Positions 31,420 to 41,953 of a DNA stretch of 64,000 bases are shown piece after piece. The notes under the pieces were generated by a model. It saw only the letters and a list, made by a program, of their open reading frames with translations, was not told where the DNA came from and did not search any database. The stretch covers positions 4,408,148-4,472,147 of the forward strand of contig CM030931.1 of the NCBI GenBank assembly GCA_018136815.1. Direction: 5' to 3'. This DNA comes from Isochrysis galbana. Its lineage: Eukaryota > Haptophyta > Isochrysidales > Isochrysidaceae. Position numbers and translations under genes: made by a program. Each line of letters starts with the position of its first letter. Position 1 is the stretch's first letter.

Positions 31420-32452
31420 ATGACGTCGTGGGTGGAGGAGAACCCGATCGGCAGGGCGTTCGCGCTCTCGGCGATCGTTACAGTCGCCATGCAGCTCATC
31501 TGCTTCGCCATTGCCGCCGCGTGCAAGTTCGACAAGATCACCGACCTTGCTGGATCAAGCAATGTGAGCATCGCAGCATGAGCCCAACACCGAGGTTGGC
31601 CCGCCCAAAGTGCTCAGCCCGCCCCTTGCCCGTGCTTAGTTCGTCGTGCTGGCTGTTATCACTTTGATCATCGCACCGTCACCGATGACCGTCCGACAAG
31701 TTGTGGTCACTGCGCTCGTTTGCCTTACACGGCTGGAATTGGCAGGCTTCTTGCTGTTCCGTGTCCTGAAGCGCGGCAAGGATTCTCGCTTCGATGATGT
31801 GCGCGAACGGTGCTGCGTCTTCCTCTTCTTCTGGGTGTGGCAAATGTTCTGGGTCTTTGTCGTATCCGCCTCCGTCATATACATCAATGCGGCGGGCCAC
31901 TTGGCACAGGAAGCGCTCACTGGATATGACTGGTCAGGTTGGGCAATTTTCGTGCTTGGATTCCTCATTCAAGTGTGGTCGGACATGGACAAGTACAACT
32001 TCCGGGCCAACCCAGACAACTCCAAGAAAGTTTGCGATCGTGGCTTGTGGGCCTGGTCGCGGCACCCGAACTTCTGCGGCGAAGTTCTCATGTGGATCGG
32101 CATCTTCATTGCAGGAGTTCCCGTCTTCCTTGTCTCGCCTCCGGGATGGTCGACCATTGTTTCGCCGCTATTCACCTTTGGCGTGCTCACTCTCTTCACC
32201 GGTATCCCACAGGCCGAAGGGAGCAATTCAAAGCGGTGGTTCGATGGCGGTGCCGCCCAGCAGCAATATCAAATATACTTCGAGACGACCTCCCCCTTTT
32301 GGCTCTTTCCGCCACAGTTTTACAAATACATGCCTCGACCTTTGAAATGCCTTCTTTGCTGCGAGCTGCCCATGTATGAATACAAATCCATGAGGTTATC
32401 CAGTCTGAAAGATGAGGCCGGCTCGCCCAGCATCGAGGACATGGATCGATAG
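31420..32452 (+). CDS. DUF1295 / steroid 5-alpha-reductase-like membrane protein
   Basis: Two exons, 31420-31563 and 31640-32452, joined in phase 0, give 318 residues. It matches the DUF1295 family of multi-span membrane proteins related to steroid 5-alpha-reductases and isoprenylcysteine methyltransferases. Visible are a first span at 12-37, then FDKITDLAGSSNFV, RQVVVTALVCLTRLELAGFL, RVLKRGKDSRFDDVR and FWVWQMFWVFVV. The C-terminal signature follows: DKYNFRANPDNSKK, RGLWAWSRHPNFCGEVLMW and the GIPQAEGSNSKRW segment. The RHPN..GE motif is the NADPH-binding signature of the superfamily. The physiological substrate is unknown; a membrane lipid or sterol reductase role is inferred. The last 40 residues are hydrophilic with cysteines. 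Confidence 0.88.
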
Positions 32453-34484
32453 CCGATACGCCAAGGCCCCTTGTCATGGCGTTAGCACTCTTTCTACGTC
32501 CTTGAGGCTTGCTTAAATTGATACCGCTTGCTGTCAGCGCTAGGAGGAGGTAGGACACATCGGCTGGTCGTCGCGACTGGTCAAATGTGAGTCATTCATT
32601 CAATCAATGCATGTTTTTGAGATTCCTATATCTTTACGGCGACATGTCATTAGGCCTCCGGCGTCCCAAACAAAACTTTGGGTACTTGCGGTTTCCTCAT
32701 CTCAGTCATGTTGTACAGTTATTGAAGACGACTAGCACGCGATGTTTCGTAGCGTTACACGCTAGTGGGGCTAGGCAGATGACTTTTGGAAGGGAGTGAC
32801 GAGAAATACAATAATCTTATTTGTAATGGGCAATGAGATTAAAAAACATTCTTGAAGGTGACTGCTACGCTACTAGCCGGCTAACCGTACTCCTCTCCCC
32901 AGGATTTCTGTAAGACTAAGACATCGCCCTTGCCCCCACGTCCGCTCCCCTTCCCGCTCCTCCCCTCGTTCCTTTGTCTTCGGTTTCGGGGCGTCGGCCC
33001 ATGTGCACTACTTTGGGCCTGGCGTTTGGGGGGGGGGGGGGCTATCGCGCTGGCTGCCAGGGGCAGACGGAGCGGCAACAAAAAGCATTGAGGTCATGTG
33101 ACAGTCAGAGAGCCAGGCCAGGTGCTACAGTGAAAGGGGACAGAACCTGGGGCACCTGGGGGCACTAGGGAACTCACGAAAAATCTCCTGGGGCACGGTG
33201 ATTCTACGACACAACACTCAGGGCTCTCGCACAAACCCTTACCCTTACATATACCCCACCGCAGTTCTTTGTTTGGATAATACTCTGAGACAAACAGGGA
33301 GGCGCGCGAGGGAAGAGAAAAAGGACCCATAACTCACCTCACACTTCGCTCCCAGTAGATGGAGGACGACGTTATGGAGGGTACACTGGACTGTTTCGCT
33401 CGCCGGTACTGGGGCAACGAGGGCGAGGAACGCCTACAGGGGGCCGCGAGAAGAGAGGTGGAGGGAGCAGGTGGGAACAGAGGAAGGGAAAACGGAAGCA
33501 AAGAGGGGAGGACAAACGGCAACCAGGAACACAGTGCTCGGGAGGAGACGGTACTGGTGAAGGGAGGAGCGGGATGGTGGTGCGACCGGGCCGCGGGATG
33601 GTGTAGCGGGTTGGCCCTCACCGGCGGCGGACGCGCGCGCACGAATGAGGTGTGGTGATGCCACAAGAGAGGTGAGGGGGCAGAACAAGACGGGGGTTCT
33701 GTACCCTGGTGACCAAGACGGACACTGCTGTTGGAAGAGAACGACGCGAGGCGGGTGGGAAGAGCAGCGGGCGGAGAGCGCACAGTGGAGAGAGAGAGGA
33801 AGCGCGGCGGCGAGAGGGGAAGCGGCGCGGCGAGGCCGAGGGGAGGGAGAAGAAGGTGGAGAGGAAGTGGCGTCAATGAGCGGCGGGCGAGGGGGGGGGG
33901 CGGTGCGGCGGGGGGGGGGGGGCGGCAGTGTCGAAATGCGCGGGGTGTCAGAATGCGCGGGAGAAGTGCGCACCAGATCGCTTTCAAAGGAAGTCGATCA
34001 ATTTTTTGGGGAGGGAAACCAACATGCCTCTGCTGCTGGATTCACCAGGGATGGACTCCCTCGGTGATCTAGGCTTCCGGAGGGGGAGTAGTGGAGGGGC
34101 TCGCTGCTCGTACAGCGTAGCCAATCTTCTATGGGATATCATGAGATATCGTGATTTCAACGAGATATCGACCCTGCCCCAAATCGAGTGAATGGAGTCG
34201 GACTACGTGCGTGTTTCAACATGTGAAGTGTCAAGTTGAGTCAAGTGACCTCCAGGTGACAATGAAAGGTGTTAGCAGGTAGCAGGGATGGGGATAATAT
34301 GAATATGAACGCTTTTGGTCTCGTTTTTGGGTCTGTGTGTCGAATGGCGTCGAAAATGTGCATATTTCTTATAAGATTCTGCCTAATATACCCATTTCCA
34401 GGGTAATTCCCTAAAAATCGCGTGATAAAACCTCAATCTTGACTTGGTGATGGTGAATTTTCACCCTTAGAAGTTAAAAGGCGT
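32453..34484. other. Intergenic, repeats and low-complexity sequence
   Basis: No gene recognised. 32855-33000 resembles 5160-5310. Poly-G runs lie near 33030-33041 and 33890-33923. Between 33334 and 33990 the plus strand is G/A-rich with long open frames on both strands that follow from composition. GATATC-centred repeats occur at 34135-34170. The last 150 bases before 34484 belong to the end of a TIR element. Confidence 0.4.
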
Positions 34485-34498
34485 GTTTGACCGCCCTA
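34340..34498 (+). mobile_element. TIR DNA element, one end (element C)
   Basis: It ends at 34498 with GTGTTTGACCGCCCTA. The subterminal CCCTTAGAAGTTAAAA matches CCCTTAGAAGTCAAAA of element A near 14805-14818. The opposite end was not found; the left coordinate is approximate. Confidence 0.55.
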
Positions 34499-34894
34499 GA
34501 GCAGAGGAGGCAGAGGACGGAGGAGTTGGAGAGAGTGGCTCATGAGCACGCTCATGACCTTACCTTTGCGCAGATTGAGGAGATCCTTGGGATCCCTCGC
34601 GCAACTGTTTGCAGGTGGCCGCCGCTCGCGCGCCCGATTGCAGGGTCAACACTCGGCGAGGAGGCGGTCGGCCGAACCAGAAATAGGTAAATAGGTAACG
34701 GAACGACTGAAGTGTGTACCCGTGAAAGAAAGGGGGAGGAGGGCCAAGAATAATCCTCGCAGAGATGAGTGATTCGTACAACGCCTAACGGGTTACTTTC
34801 TTCATCTAATCTTTTCTCTCTCTCGAGAGAGAAAGGGTCGTTGCCAGGTTCGTTCGCCTGGACAGAGCGAGTGAAAAAGGGGCTGGAGCAACCG

Positions 34895-35711
34895 ATGGCC
34901 GTCGTGCGTCTCAAGACGCAGCAGGGCGGGATCGAACTGGTGCTGAGGATTCTGGGCTGTGACGATGTAGACGAGAAGCCACTGCAGCTTTTTGATGCAG
35001 AGGCATTGAAGGCGGACGCGTCCTCGGAAGAGTTCGGCACAAAATCAATTACACCGGAGGAGATGGCGCAGATGGAAGCAAAGCTAGGCAGCATTCTCCA
35101 GGGTGAGCGCACACTAGATGCCTTGATTCCACGCTCAAACGTCCCACCTCTCCAATTGAGCTCCTTGCTCTTTGCCCACGATGAAACACTCCTCCTGCTC
35201 TGCAGCCCTCGTAAAGGCGGTTGCCAAACAAAAGCCAGACAAACTTGAGCCCTTTGCTACACACTGGCTCTCTGTCAACTACAAGAACACAATTTCCGGC
35301 GGAAAATGCGCCCTCACCTCTCATGACAAGTGGTCGGCACGCCCGGACGTATTTCGCAGCGAGCAGGAGCTGACCGCATACCTGCAGGAAATTCGGTTGC
35401 CGATGCTCTTGGAGGTTGCGGTCTCCGCGGCTGTACTTATTCAGCCAAATAGCATGGCGGATTATCTCATGGACTTCTTCCTCGAGGCTGAACAGGAAGC
35501 GATCCGATTTGAAGCCCAGATGCGCGAACGAGCTGAAAATCTGGCTAGTCAATCTGCATCAGAGTCCAGAGCAGAGAAGGAACCAAAGAAAGTAGGGGCG
35601 GAATCTCTGCCGAAACAAGGTAGTGCAGGAACACAACTTAAAATCCATTACGAGGTTGGGGAGGATGGGAAGCTCAAGGTCGATGTTTCGATACTGGGAG
35701 GAATTACCTAA
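34895..35711 (+). CDS. Protein with RIIa/Dpy-30-like dimerisation motifs
   Basis: Exons 34895-35102 and 35206-35711 join G|CC and give 237 residues. After a N-terminal region (AVVRLKTQQGGIELVLRILG, then SITPEEMAQMEAKLGSILQ), the splice creates ALVKAVAKQKPDKLEPFATHWL. This has the layout of an RIIa-type helix pair (L..AV....P....FA...). A second motif, TAYLQEIRLPMLLEVAVSAA with PNSMADYLMDFFL, resembles Dpy-30 (YL...V.P.LL......RP.NP..YLA.YLL). Such motifs dock A-kinase-anchor-like helices, often in radial spokes and other axonemal complexes, so a ciliary role is plausible but inferred. The tail is charged. The upstream limit is uncertain: the frame is open before 34895, and a helix-turn-helix-like frame lies at 34499-34690. 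Confidence 0.62.
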
Positions 35712-36180
35712 GCTGTCTCGGAATGATGACAACATCGGACAGTTGATGCAACGGGGGTCCACCGACAGTGGAGCCAATTCATCGATTACTCCTCCCCTCT
35801 GTTTGCTTCCGGCGCTTTGTATTGACACTTTGGCCTATTCAATGGGGCAGACACGCCTTCCCATTGGAGAGCAATGGGAGCCACTTCTCGTTCGTTCCGT
35901 GCATGGCAGCTTAGCTTTAAAAGCTGGTTAATGATGATGTTTGATGTTTGCAAATGTGCTCGCTCTCTCCCCGTTTGTGCAACTCTTTGCCTTTGGCGAC
36001 TTCAAAGCATGTGATGCTCTCTTTACACCACCACATGCTATATGTCGTGGGAGCCCTTCACAAAATTCGAAATTCAGACAACATCAACTATCCTCTATCT
36101 TCGAAATGATTGAAGCATGGTGAATCATGGAGCGCTCGTCGCTTCCCATCTCTCCCGCCGCCCACATGCCACGTGTCGCA
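35712..36180. other. Intergenic, no gene recognised
   Basis: Probable 3' UTR of the Dpy-30-like gene, then unique spacer up to the LINE target site. No repeat noticed. Confidence 0.4.
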
Positions 36181-36197
36181 TTCACCCCAGATCCCTA
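36181..36197 (+). repeat. Target-site duplication, 5' copy
   Basis: TTCACCCCAGATCCCTA, identical to 39591-39607; it borders the LINE. Confidence 0.9.
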
Positions 36198-36221
36198 CAA
36201 CTAAGTTTATACTTGGTCGCC

Positions 36222-38486
36222 ATGGAGCGCGCCGGCGCTCCCCTCCTCTCCTTCGGGCCCCCCGCCGCGGGAGCCCAACCAGTACCCATGGAGCAGTCGC
36301 AGGCGAAGCGACCGCGTCCGCCAGATGAGGCCGAGCAGGTGCGCGCGATCCTTATCGCGCCACACGGCCCGTGGCCCCGGCCACACCAGTCACAACAGCC
36401 ATGCTGGCCCCCCTCATGGAGGGCAGCAGTCTGTAGGCCCCACCGTAGACGAGCCAGACAATACACGCAGTACCTCCACTGGGCATGCCTCATGGCAGAG
36501 GCCTCTCTCACCCTGGTGATGGCCGCGCCGCCTTGGCGGCGCGGCCAGAGACCGGTCGGCCCTTATGGGCACCATCATCACCATACAGAACAAAGAGCGA
36601 ATCAACATCTGCACAACCACAAATCACAACACCACATGCACCACGACAGCCCCCCAAGGAGAGAGCAAACAGCCTCCCAGTGCACATCAGAAGCTCACCC
36701 ACGACCACCCACCGCGATGACCCCACGACAGGATCCACCATCGGATGAAGAACACGAGAACATTGACACTGACGACAACTTCGACCTCTCCCTCCACCAG
36801 GAGGGGGACTACACATTCCAGGACGCGGCTGTGTACGCCGCCATTGTCGAGCTGCTCTTGGAGCTAGAAGGAGTAGATCCCGAGCCAAATTTCTGGGCAA
36901 AGTCAATCAAGGGCCCATGGCATGTAGCGGTCAACGAAGATTGCGCACAACAATTTCAAGAAAAATACGGAGAACGTACCACCCTTCGTGTGAACCAAGT
37001 TGACATCGCCGTACGAGTGAAAGTCGAGTCCCTAGAGGAGAAGCTCAACAAACGCGGTGCTACTTCGCGCAAGTCTCTATACACGGCCCTCCAAGACGTG
37101 GCCGCGCACCTTGTCGTCGAAGCCGACGGATTAGCTCAAGCGAAACAAGTAACCCTCAGTGCCCTCATCAAGGCGGTTGAAAAGGTGGGCCTCACATTCC
37201 TCAAAGGCAATCGCGAGCGTATGAAGCTCGAAGGAGGCGCAGGCACCCTGGTCTCCAAGGCCGCCTACACGACCCGCTGGCACCTTTACGTCTCGGCGGG
37301 CCAAGGAACCTTCCTTGACGGCAGCTTCCCGCGCAAGCTTCTCGTTAACGTCGACGACGTGACGATCCCACTGAACTATGGGGTCAGAGCGTGCAAAGAA
37401 CTTGCCATGCCTGAGACGATCCACTCCCCTCACAAGCTGATGATCCATGGCAGCCTCCGCGGCTGCAAAGGCTGGCGACTTGAGGCCGCGCATGGTCTCC
37501 CGGCGACACACCGCTTTTGCGTGTGTGAACAAGAGGCGGCTAAACGTCGGGAGCGCAACGAAGCCTTCAAACTGAACCCACGCCCGAAGACGGCGCACGA
37601 GGCGCTGGGCAAAGGACCGCCGAAGACGTGCACGCGCTTTCTCCAAGGCCTATGCCTCAGGAACAAACGCGGCGTACGTTGCAACCTCTCGCACGACAAC
37701 CCGGGAGCGTGGATCGAGAACAAGTGCACCATTCGGTGCCGCCTCCACCCGCACAAGAAGCTCCCGGGCGTCTGCCTGAATGGCAAAGCTTGCCTATTCC
37801 TCCATCCGGAGTACGCGACAGCCACCTACGCCGCAGCCATTGCACCCCCGCCCGAGAGGCGGGCGCAAAGCGTGCTCGAGGGTCGCACCCCTCCTCACCC
37901 CAGACTCGCATTTGACTCCACCCTTGGCTACCCAGGTGAAGGACCCATCGCCATCGCGACGTACAACCTCAACGGCACTAAAGGCGGCAAACTAGCCGCA
38001 GTGCTGTCGCAAGCGCGCAAGGCAAGAGTGGACATTCTTCTTCTCCAAGAACTACACGCCTACGAGGACGGCGCACACCTCCGAGCACATAGAACGGCCA
38101 CCTTCCTAGGATGGTCGTGGTATGCCGCCCCAGGAGAGCTGGGGGACCCTGCTAGCGGCGTAGCTGTGGCGATTAGAGATACAGCCGGCAGAATAACCCC
38201 TAGACCGGACACGGTGAAAGTCATACTAGACGGTAGATGCGTATCTATAGACATTATCATTGATGAAGCTAAATACCGAATAATGTCAACATATCTTAGT
38301 GCGACACCCGGCCCCCGGGAAGAGCAAATCGAGAATCTCAAACTAAAACTAGCCACACTAGACGCGACCCAGGAGAAATATCCGCCACCGGAGGAGTGGC
38401 GGACGCCGGAGAGATTCAACGCTACCACGCGCCGGCCCGATGGGAAGGCGGATACAAAGGACCGAGATACATGGAATACCCCCTAG
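36222..38486 (+). pseudogene. LINE polyprotein, front part: CCCH fingers and truncated AP-type endonuclease
   Basis: 754 codons from ATG to stop. Residues 1-190 are low complexity (Pro/His-rich). Residues about 230-440 form an ordered gag-like region. Two CCCH-type zinc fingers follow: CTRFLQGLC with CNLSH at about 468-491, and CRLHPHKKLPGVC with CLFLH at about 505-527. The EEP endonuclease starts near 575 (IAIATYNLNGTKGG, then ILLLQELHAYEDGAHL with the catalytic Glu), continues through SGVAVAIRD and stops after about 170 residues at the deletion junction near 38390-38400. After that the frame is wrong and runs into a stop. The catalytic Asp and His of the second half are absent, so the enzyme cannot be active. 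Confidence 0.8.
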
Positions 38487-39271
38487 CGGACGAGTACGCT
38501 ATGCAAAAAGGCAAACTCGCGCTTGACGCAATCGCGGTCTCGGACATTACGCGAGCCGCGCTCAAAACAACCGCGAAGAACGCCCCACAAGCGGCGAAGC
38601 TTGCATGGGATAAACGCCTAGATGTCACGAAAGAAGAATGGAAACACATAGCAAGGCTATACACACTCCCGCTGCTCACACATGAAGACAAACACCCACA
38701 TTTTAAACATATCACCCACAGAAGAATCGGCACTAGAAACAGATTTGCGAAAAGCCACACGAATATGTGCCGACTATGCCGCCGCCACCGCGAAGATTCG
38801 TGCCACTTAGCATGGTGCCCCGCGACGAAGAAAATATTCGAAACCATAGACACCCTTACCAACTACACGCCTCGCCCAAATAGGTCGCGCACACAAAAAG
38901 TCAAAGACAGGCTATTTGCATATCCCGGCGCTACCACCCCTGATAGCCTGAAGACCCTCTACATAATAGCATGGAAACACATAATTAAAGACTTTTATAA
39001 AGTAGAGTTCGAGTCATACAACTTCCACTATATACCAACCCTAGAAGCAACGCTCATGAGATTTACCACCCTGGTGAGAGGCCGAGCTACGCCGAGCCTC
39101 CACAACACCGCGAGAACGCGCAAGGCGGCCCAGGGAAGGAAACCTAAAATCAAAACTCCGGTGGAGCTCAGCGCTCCTACCTTCATAGAAGATGACAAAG
39201 GCCGCTTGAGAATGAGCGATAACCTCGGCCTAGTAGCAGAAGCGCTCGGCCTTGCCGAACGCCTCGCCTAG
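38400..39271 (+). pseudogene. LINE polyprotein, C-terminal part with zinc knuckle
   Basis: About 290 codons in a different frame from the front part. They begin at the deletion junction and have no start of their own. The region contains HFKHITHRRIGTRNRFAK, a CCHC knuckle (C-x2-C at CRLC, then H and C in CHLAWC) and LYIIAWKHIIKDFYKVEFES. The same order occurs in the copies at 9 kb, 61 kb and 62 kb. It is the usual nucleic-acid-binding tail after the reverse transcriptase in LINE ORF2. Confidence 0.8.
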
Positions 39272-39590
39272 GACCCAACTATACTTCGCCCCAAATGGAC
39301 TTAGGGCACGAGAAGACATGAACGATAACAAAAAAACCAACGACGACACGACGCTCACACAACAACGGAAAGAAACATGTCACTCAGCGAACCAGGAGGG
39401 AGGCGAGTACCTTCGCTGGGGACAAGTGCACCCCGCCCAACCTGACCCCCCCCAACAACCTGAGCCCCGACGTAGAGCACAAGGGGAGTTGCCGCAAGGC
39501 GGGAAGTTAGGGAGTGGGAAGGAGGAGGGCGTGGCTACAGAAACGAAAGCCGGTGCCGCGCGCGTGGCGAGAATATTAAAAGGTTTTTTT

Positions 39591-39607
39591 TTCACCCCAG
39601 ATCCCTA
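39591..39607 (+). repeat. Target-site duplication, 3' copy
   Basis: Identical to 36181-36197; it follows the T run at the LINE 3' end. Confidence 0.9.
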
Positions 39608-39911
39608 GCTAGACCCTAACTAAATGCTAAATGAGCTGCGATTTCCAGGCTCCATTCTCCAGGTCCTTTGCCGTGCAGCCGCACGGTGAAGCTCAGGCAC
39701 ATCTAGTGTTATGGGTTTGTCCCTAGTGACCTAGATTCTAGATTGCGGGTTCTCAGTTCGTTTTTCTTCTAGCCTGCAGCCCGCTTGTCGGGTCTATAGA
39801 CTATAGAAGTATAGAAGCATAGAGATAGAGCATGTATAGAAGCCGGATTTCCGATTACGATTACCGCCTTTCGGTCGGGCAATATGCCTTACCCTTACCC
39901 TTACTTAGCTT
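39608..39911. other. Intergenic, no gene recognised
   Basis: Contains short tandem pieces (ATAGAAG.ATAGA) near 39798-39840 and three TTACCC units at 39889-39905, too few for a telomeric repeat. Confidence 0.4.
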
Positions 39912-40210
39912 CAACTAAGTATATACTTGGTTGACCCATGGGGGGGCACGAGCCCCCCCTTCTCTCCACTCCTCGCCCCTGCCATGGGGGAGGAACCAAG
40001 AGGCTGCAACCTCAGGTTTGGTTATTTTTTTGGCAGCTCCCCCATGTAGGTGGTATAAGTCCTACTTGCACTTGCAAACTTACCCCCCCCCCGGGGGGGG
40101 GTTCACCTCTTCTTGAGCTTCTCCTCCGCCTCCGGGATGAGACGCATGCATGTTTTTCGTCTTGGTCTTGGAAAAGCGCCACAGTTTCACTTGCCACATT
40201 TGGAGGATGA
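39912..40210 (+). mobile_element. GC-rich element 5' end plus associated repeat
   Basis: 39912-40003 copies the 5' end of the 25.7 kb element (CAACTAAG..TATACTTGGTTG, a CATGGGGGGGCACGAGCC block, CCATGGGGGAGGAACCA). From 40003 it continues with sequence found inverted at 9985-10115. At 40213 another 5'-end-like start follows (ACAACTACCAGTAAAATTG and GGGTCATGG). Confidence 0.6.
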
Positions 40211-40559
40211 GAGGACAACTACCAGTAAAATTGATAGGGTCATGGGGGCCCCGTTCCCCCCTTCCTCCATCGCAGACACCCCCTGGGTGGGCCTGCACAC
40301 TCAACCTCAGCCCCTGCCTGCTGGCAGGGGCGCAGGGGCTGAGCTGACATCACTCTGGCCCAGACCCTCGCCGAGCGCGCACCGCGCGCCGCACTCACTC
40401 GCCGGCGTCTCACTCTGGATTCTTTTCGGTGGGTCGCTTGGACAGGAATTTCCACACGAGAAGGATTAGACACACGCCTCCGACCATGATTGCGGCCGGG
40501 TCCCCCATCCGGATGGATTGTCGAAAACGGGCACGCAGCGCGCCCGGCATCGCTTCGAA

Positions 40560-40832
40560 GTTGAGCTTTGAGCTTTTCAAGCTTTTGCTTTTGCGATTTT
40601 AGCGTCTTCTGTCATTTTTGATTACGTTTTGTTGTGGGGGCCCAACGGGTGGGTTCGGGTCCTAATTAATGGGCTCCGGAGCCCTGAGCCCCGGATATAC
40701 GTGCTAGCTTGTGTTGTGTGTTGTGTGTTGGGTGGATTGGGAATTTTCTACCGAAAAAAATCCTCAAATTTCCTCAAATCCGAGACGGTCATTTCTTCAC
40801 CCACCAAATAAAAACACTGTTTAACCGCCCTA
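40560..40832 (+). mobile_element. TIR DNA element, one end (element D)
   Basis: It ends at 40832 with CTGTTTAACCGCCCTA (one base differs from the family end). Its last 250 bases are the inverted counterpart of 44670-44900, including the TCCTCAAATTTCCTCAAATC region and GTTTTGTTGTGGGGGCCCAA. The second terminus was not seen. Confidence 0.6.
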
Positions 40833-41182
40833 GAGTGTGCGTTTCGATATTGGTGTGAGGGTCTGTAGATAAGTATAAGAATAATTTCATCATTTTACAT
40901 TTTATCCGGTTCTGTTGCGACGAGGAGAACGCGATCGATGGCGTCGCTCTCTCCTCTCGGCCGCCCTGGTCACCGCGATGGTGCCAGGGCGATACTAGGC
41001 TTGTGAGAGTAGCGGCACTAATAATCAATAATAATATTTCATACAATCTGGCATTCTAGTCCACCCGGTTAGCAGATAGCAGAGCCTAAAGTAGCTTTTG
41101 CGAACCCCGCATAATATTGTAGTAGTCCAGGCTTTTACGAGGCCCTCGATGTTGTCGGAGCCGTCACACCCCGTCGCCACAG

Positions 41183-41953
41183 ATGCTGACGGGAACATCC
41201 ATCCTGTACGACCACGTCCTCTCACCCTTCTACGACCGCCTCTCGCTGATCTGGCCCGACTGGATCCACCCGAACGTCATCACATGCCTGGGAGGTTTGG
41301 GGTCAATATCCTGCTTGGTTGCGATGGAGGCGGAGCAGTGGACTTGGGCGTGCCTTGCCTTCACCATGTACCACATGTGTGACAACATGGACGGAAAGCA
41401 CGCGCGTCGGACAGGGCAGTCGTCTCTATTTGGGCACGTGTTGGACCACGCACTCGACGGCTCCGTCGGCATTCTGGCTTCTTGCCAAATTTGCTCCGAC
41501 CATCTCTTTGGGTTTCCATGCGCTAGGCAGTTCGCCCTTTCCTGCGGGATGGTCACTCTGCTCACTTGCCACGTTGCGGAGTGTTGCACTGGGCTCTCCA
41601 CCCTAGGTACACGGATTTTTGGCGCCGATGAGCTCTTCCTTATCTGCTCCCTCGCCCTCGCACACCGTGCGCTGACGGGCAGTCCTGTGTTGCAGCTAAG
41701 CCCCGAATCTAAGCAAGATTGGTGGCCTGTTGTTCGCAACGGGTGGATTGCGTCGATATGCTTCCTTGCACTGATGGCTATCACCCCACGGCATCCCTTG
41801 GGGCTAGCATTTTTAGGCTCATTCGTGCTTCTGTGTGTTTTGGCGTCTTGGCCATGGCCGCAAACATTCTTTTATGCAACGTCATTGATATCGCTGCTCA
41901 TCTCCAATGCTCGACGGCAGCAACAGACGCACGTCAAGAAGAAGATACACTAG
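41183..41953 (+). CDS. CDP-alcohol phosphatidyltransferase (ethanolamine/choline type)
   Basis: One frame, 256 residues. The family signature DG-x2-AR-x8-G-x3-D-x3-D is complete at about residues 70-92 (DGKHARR...GHVLDHALD). These residues bind Mg2+ and the CDP-alcohol. The preceding PDWIHPNVITCLGGL matches ethanolamine- and choline-phosphotransferases, which transfer the head group from CDP-ethanolamine or CDP-choline to diacylglycerol in ER/Golgi membranes. Several hydrophobic spans follow. The protein is short (EPT/CPT1 are about 390-420): the usual N-terminal 30-40 residues are missing. The ATG sits directly after CGCCACAG, a possible splice acceptor, so an upstream exon may exist. The exact head group cannot be told. 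Confidence 0.85.
   Translation: MLTGTSILYDHVLSPFYDRLSLIWPDWIHPNVITCLGGLGSISCLVAMEAEQWTWACLAFTMYHMCDNMDGKHARRTGQSSLFGHVLDHALDGSVGILASCQICSDHLFGFPCARQFALSCGMVTLLTCHVAECCTGLSTLGTRIFGADELFLICSLALAHRALTGSPVLQLSPESKQDWWPVVRNGWIASICFLALMAITPRHPLGLAFLGSFVLLCVLASWPWPQTFFYATSLISLLISNARRQQQTHVKKKIH

Larger units (their letters stand above)
36198..39590 (+). mobile_element. Internally deleted LINE (non-LTR retrotransposon)
   Basis: The element is bounded by perfect 17-base duplications (36181-36197 and 39591-39607). It starts CAACTAAGTTTATACTTGG and ends GAATATTAAAAGG plus a T run. It keeps a 5' UTR, a gag-like and endonuclease frame (36222-38486) and the C-terminal zinc-knuckle end of the polyprotein (about 38400-39271). 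The rest of the endonuclease and the whole reverse transcriptase are missing; no YADD-type motif exists between them. At 3.4 kb it is about half the usual length of a LINE. Because both ends and the duplications are intact, the deletion probably preceded insertion, with enzymes supplied in trans. Confidence 0.88.

Noticed and set aside
33334..34070. Several overlapping long frames on both strands
   Set aside because: G/A- and C/T-biased sequence; no frame has a domain or gene-like codon use.
39886..39910. Telomere-like TTACCC units
   Set aside because: Only three units, internal, and not the usual TTAGGG strand context of a chromosome end.
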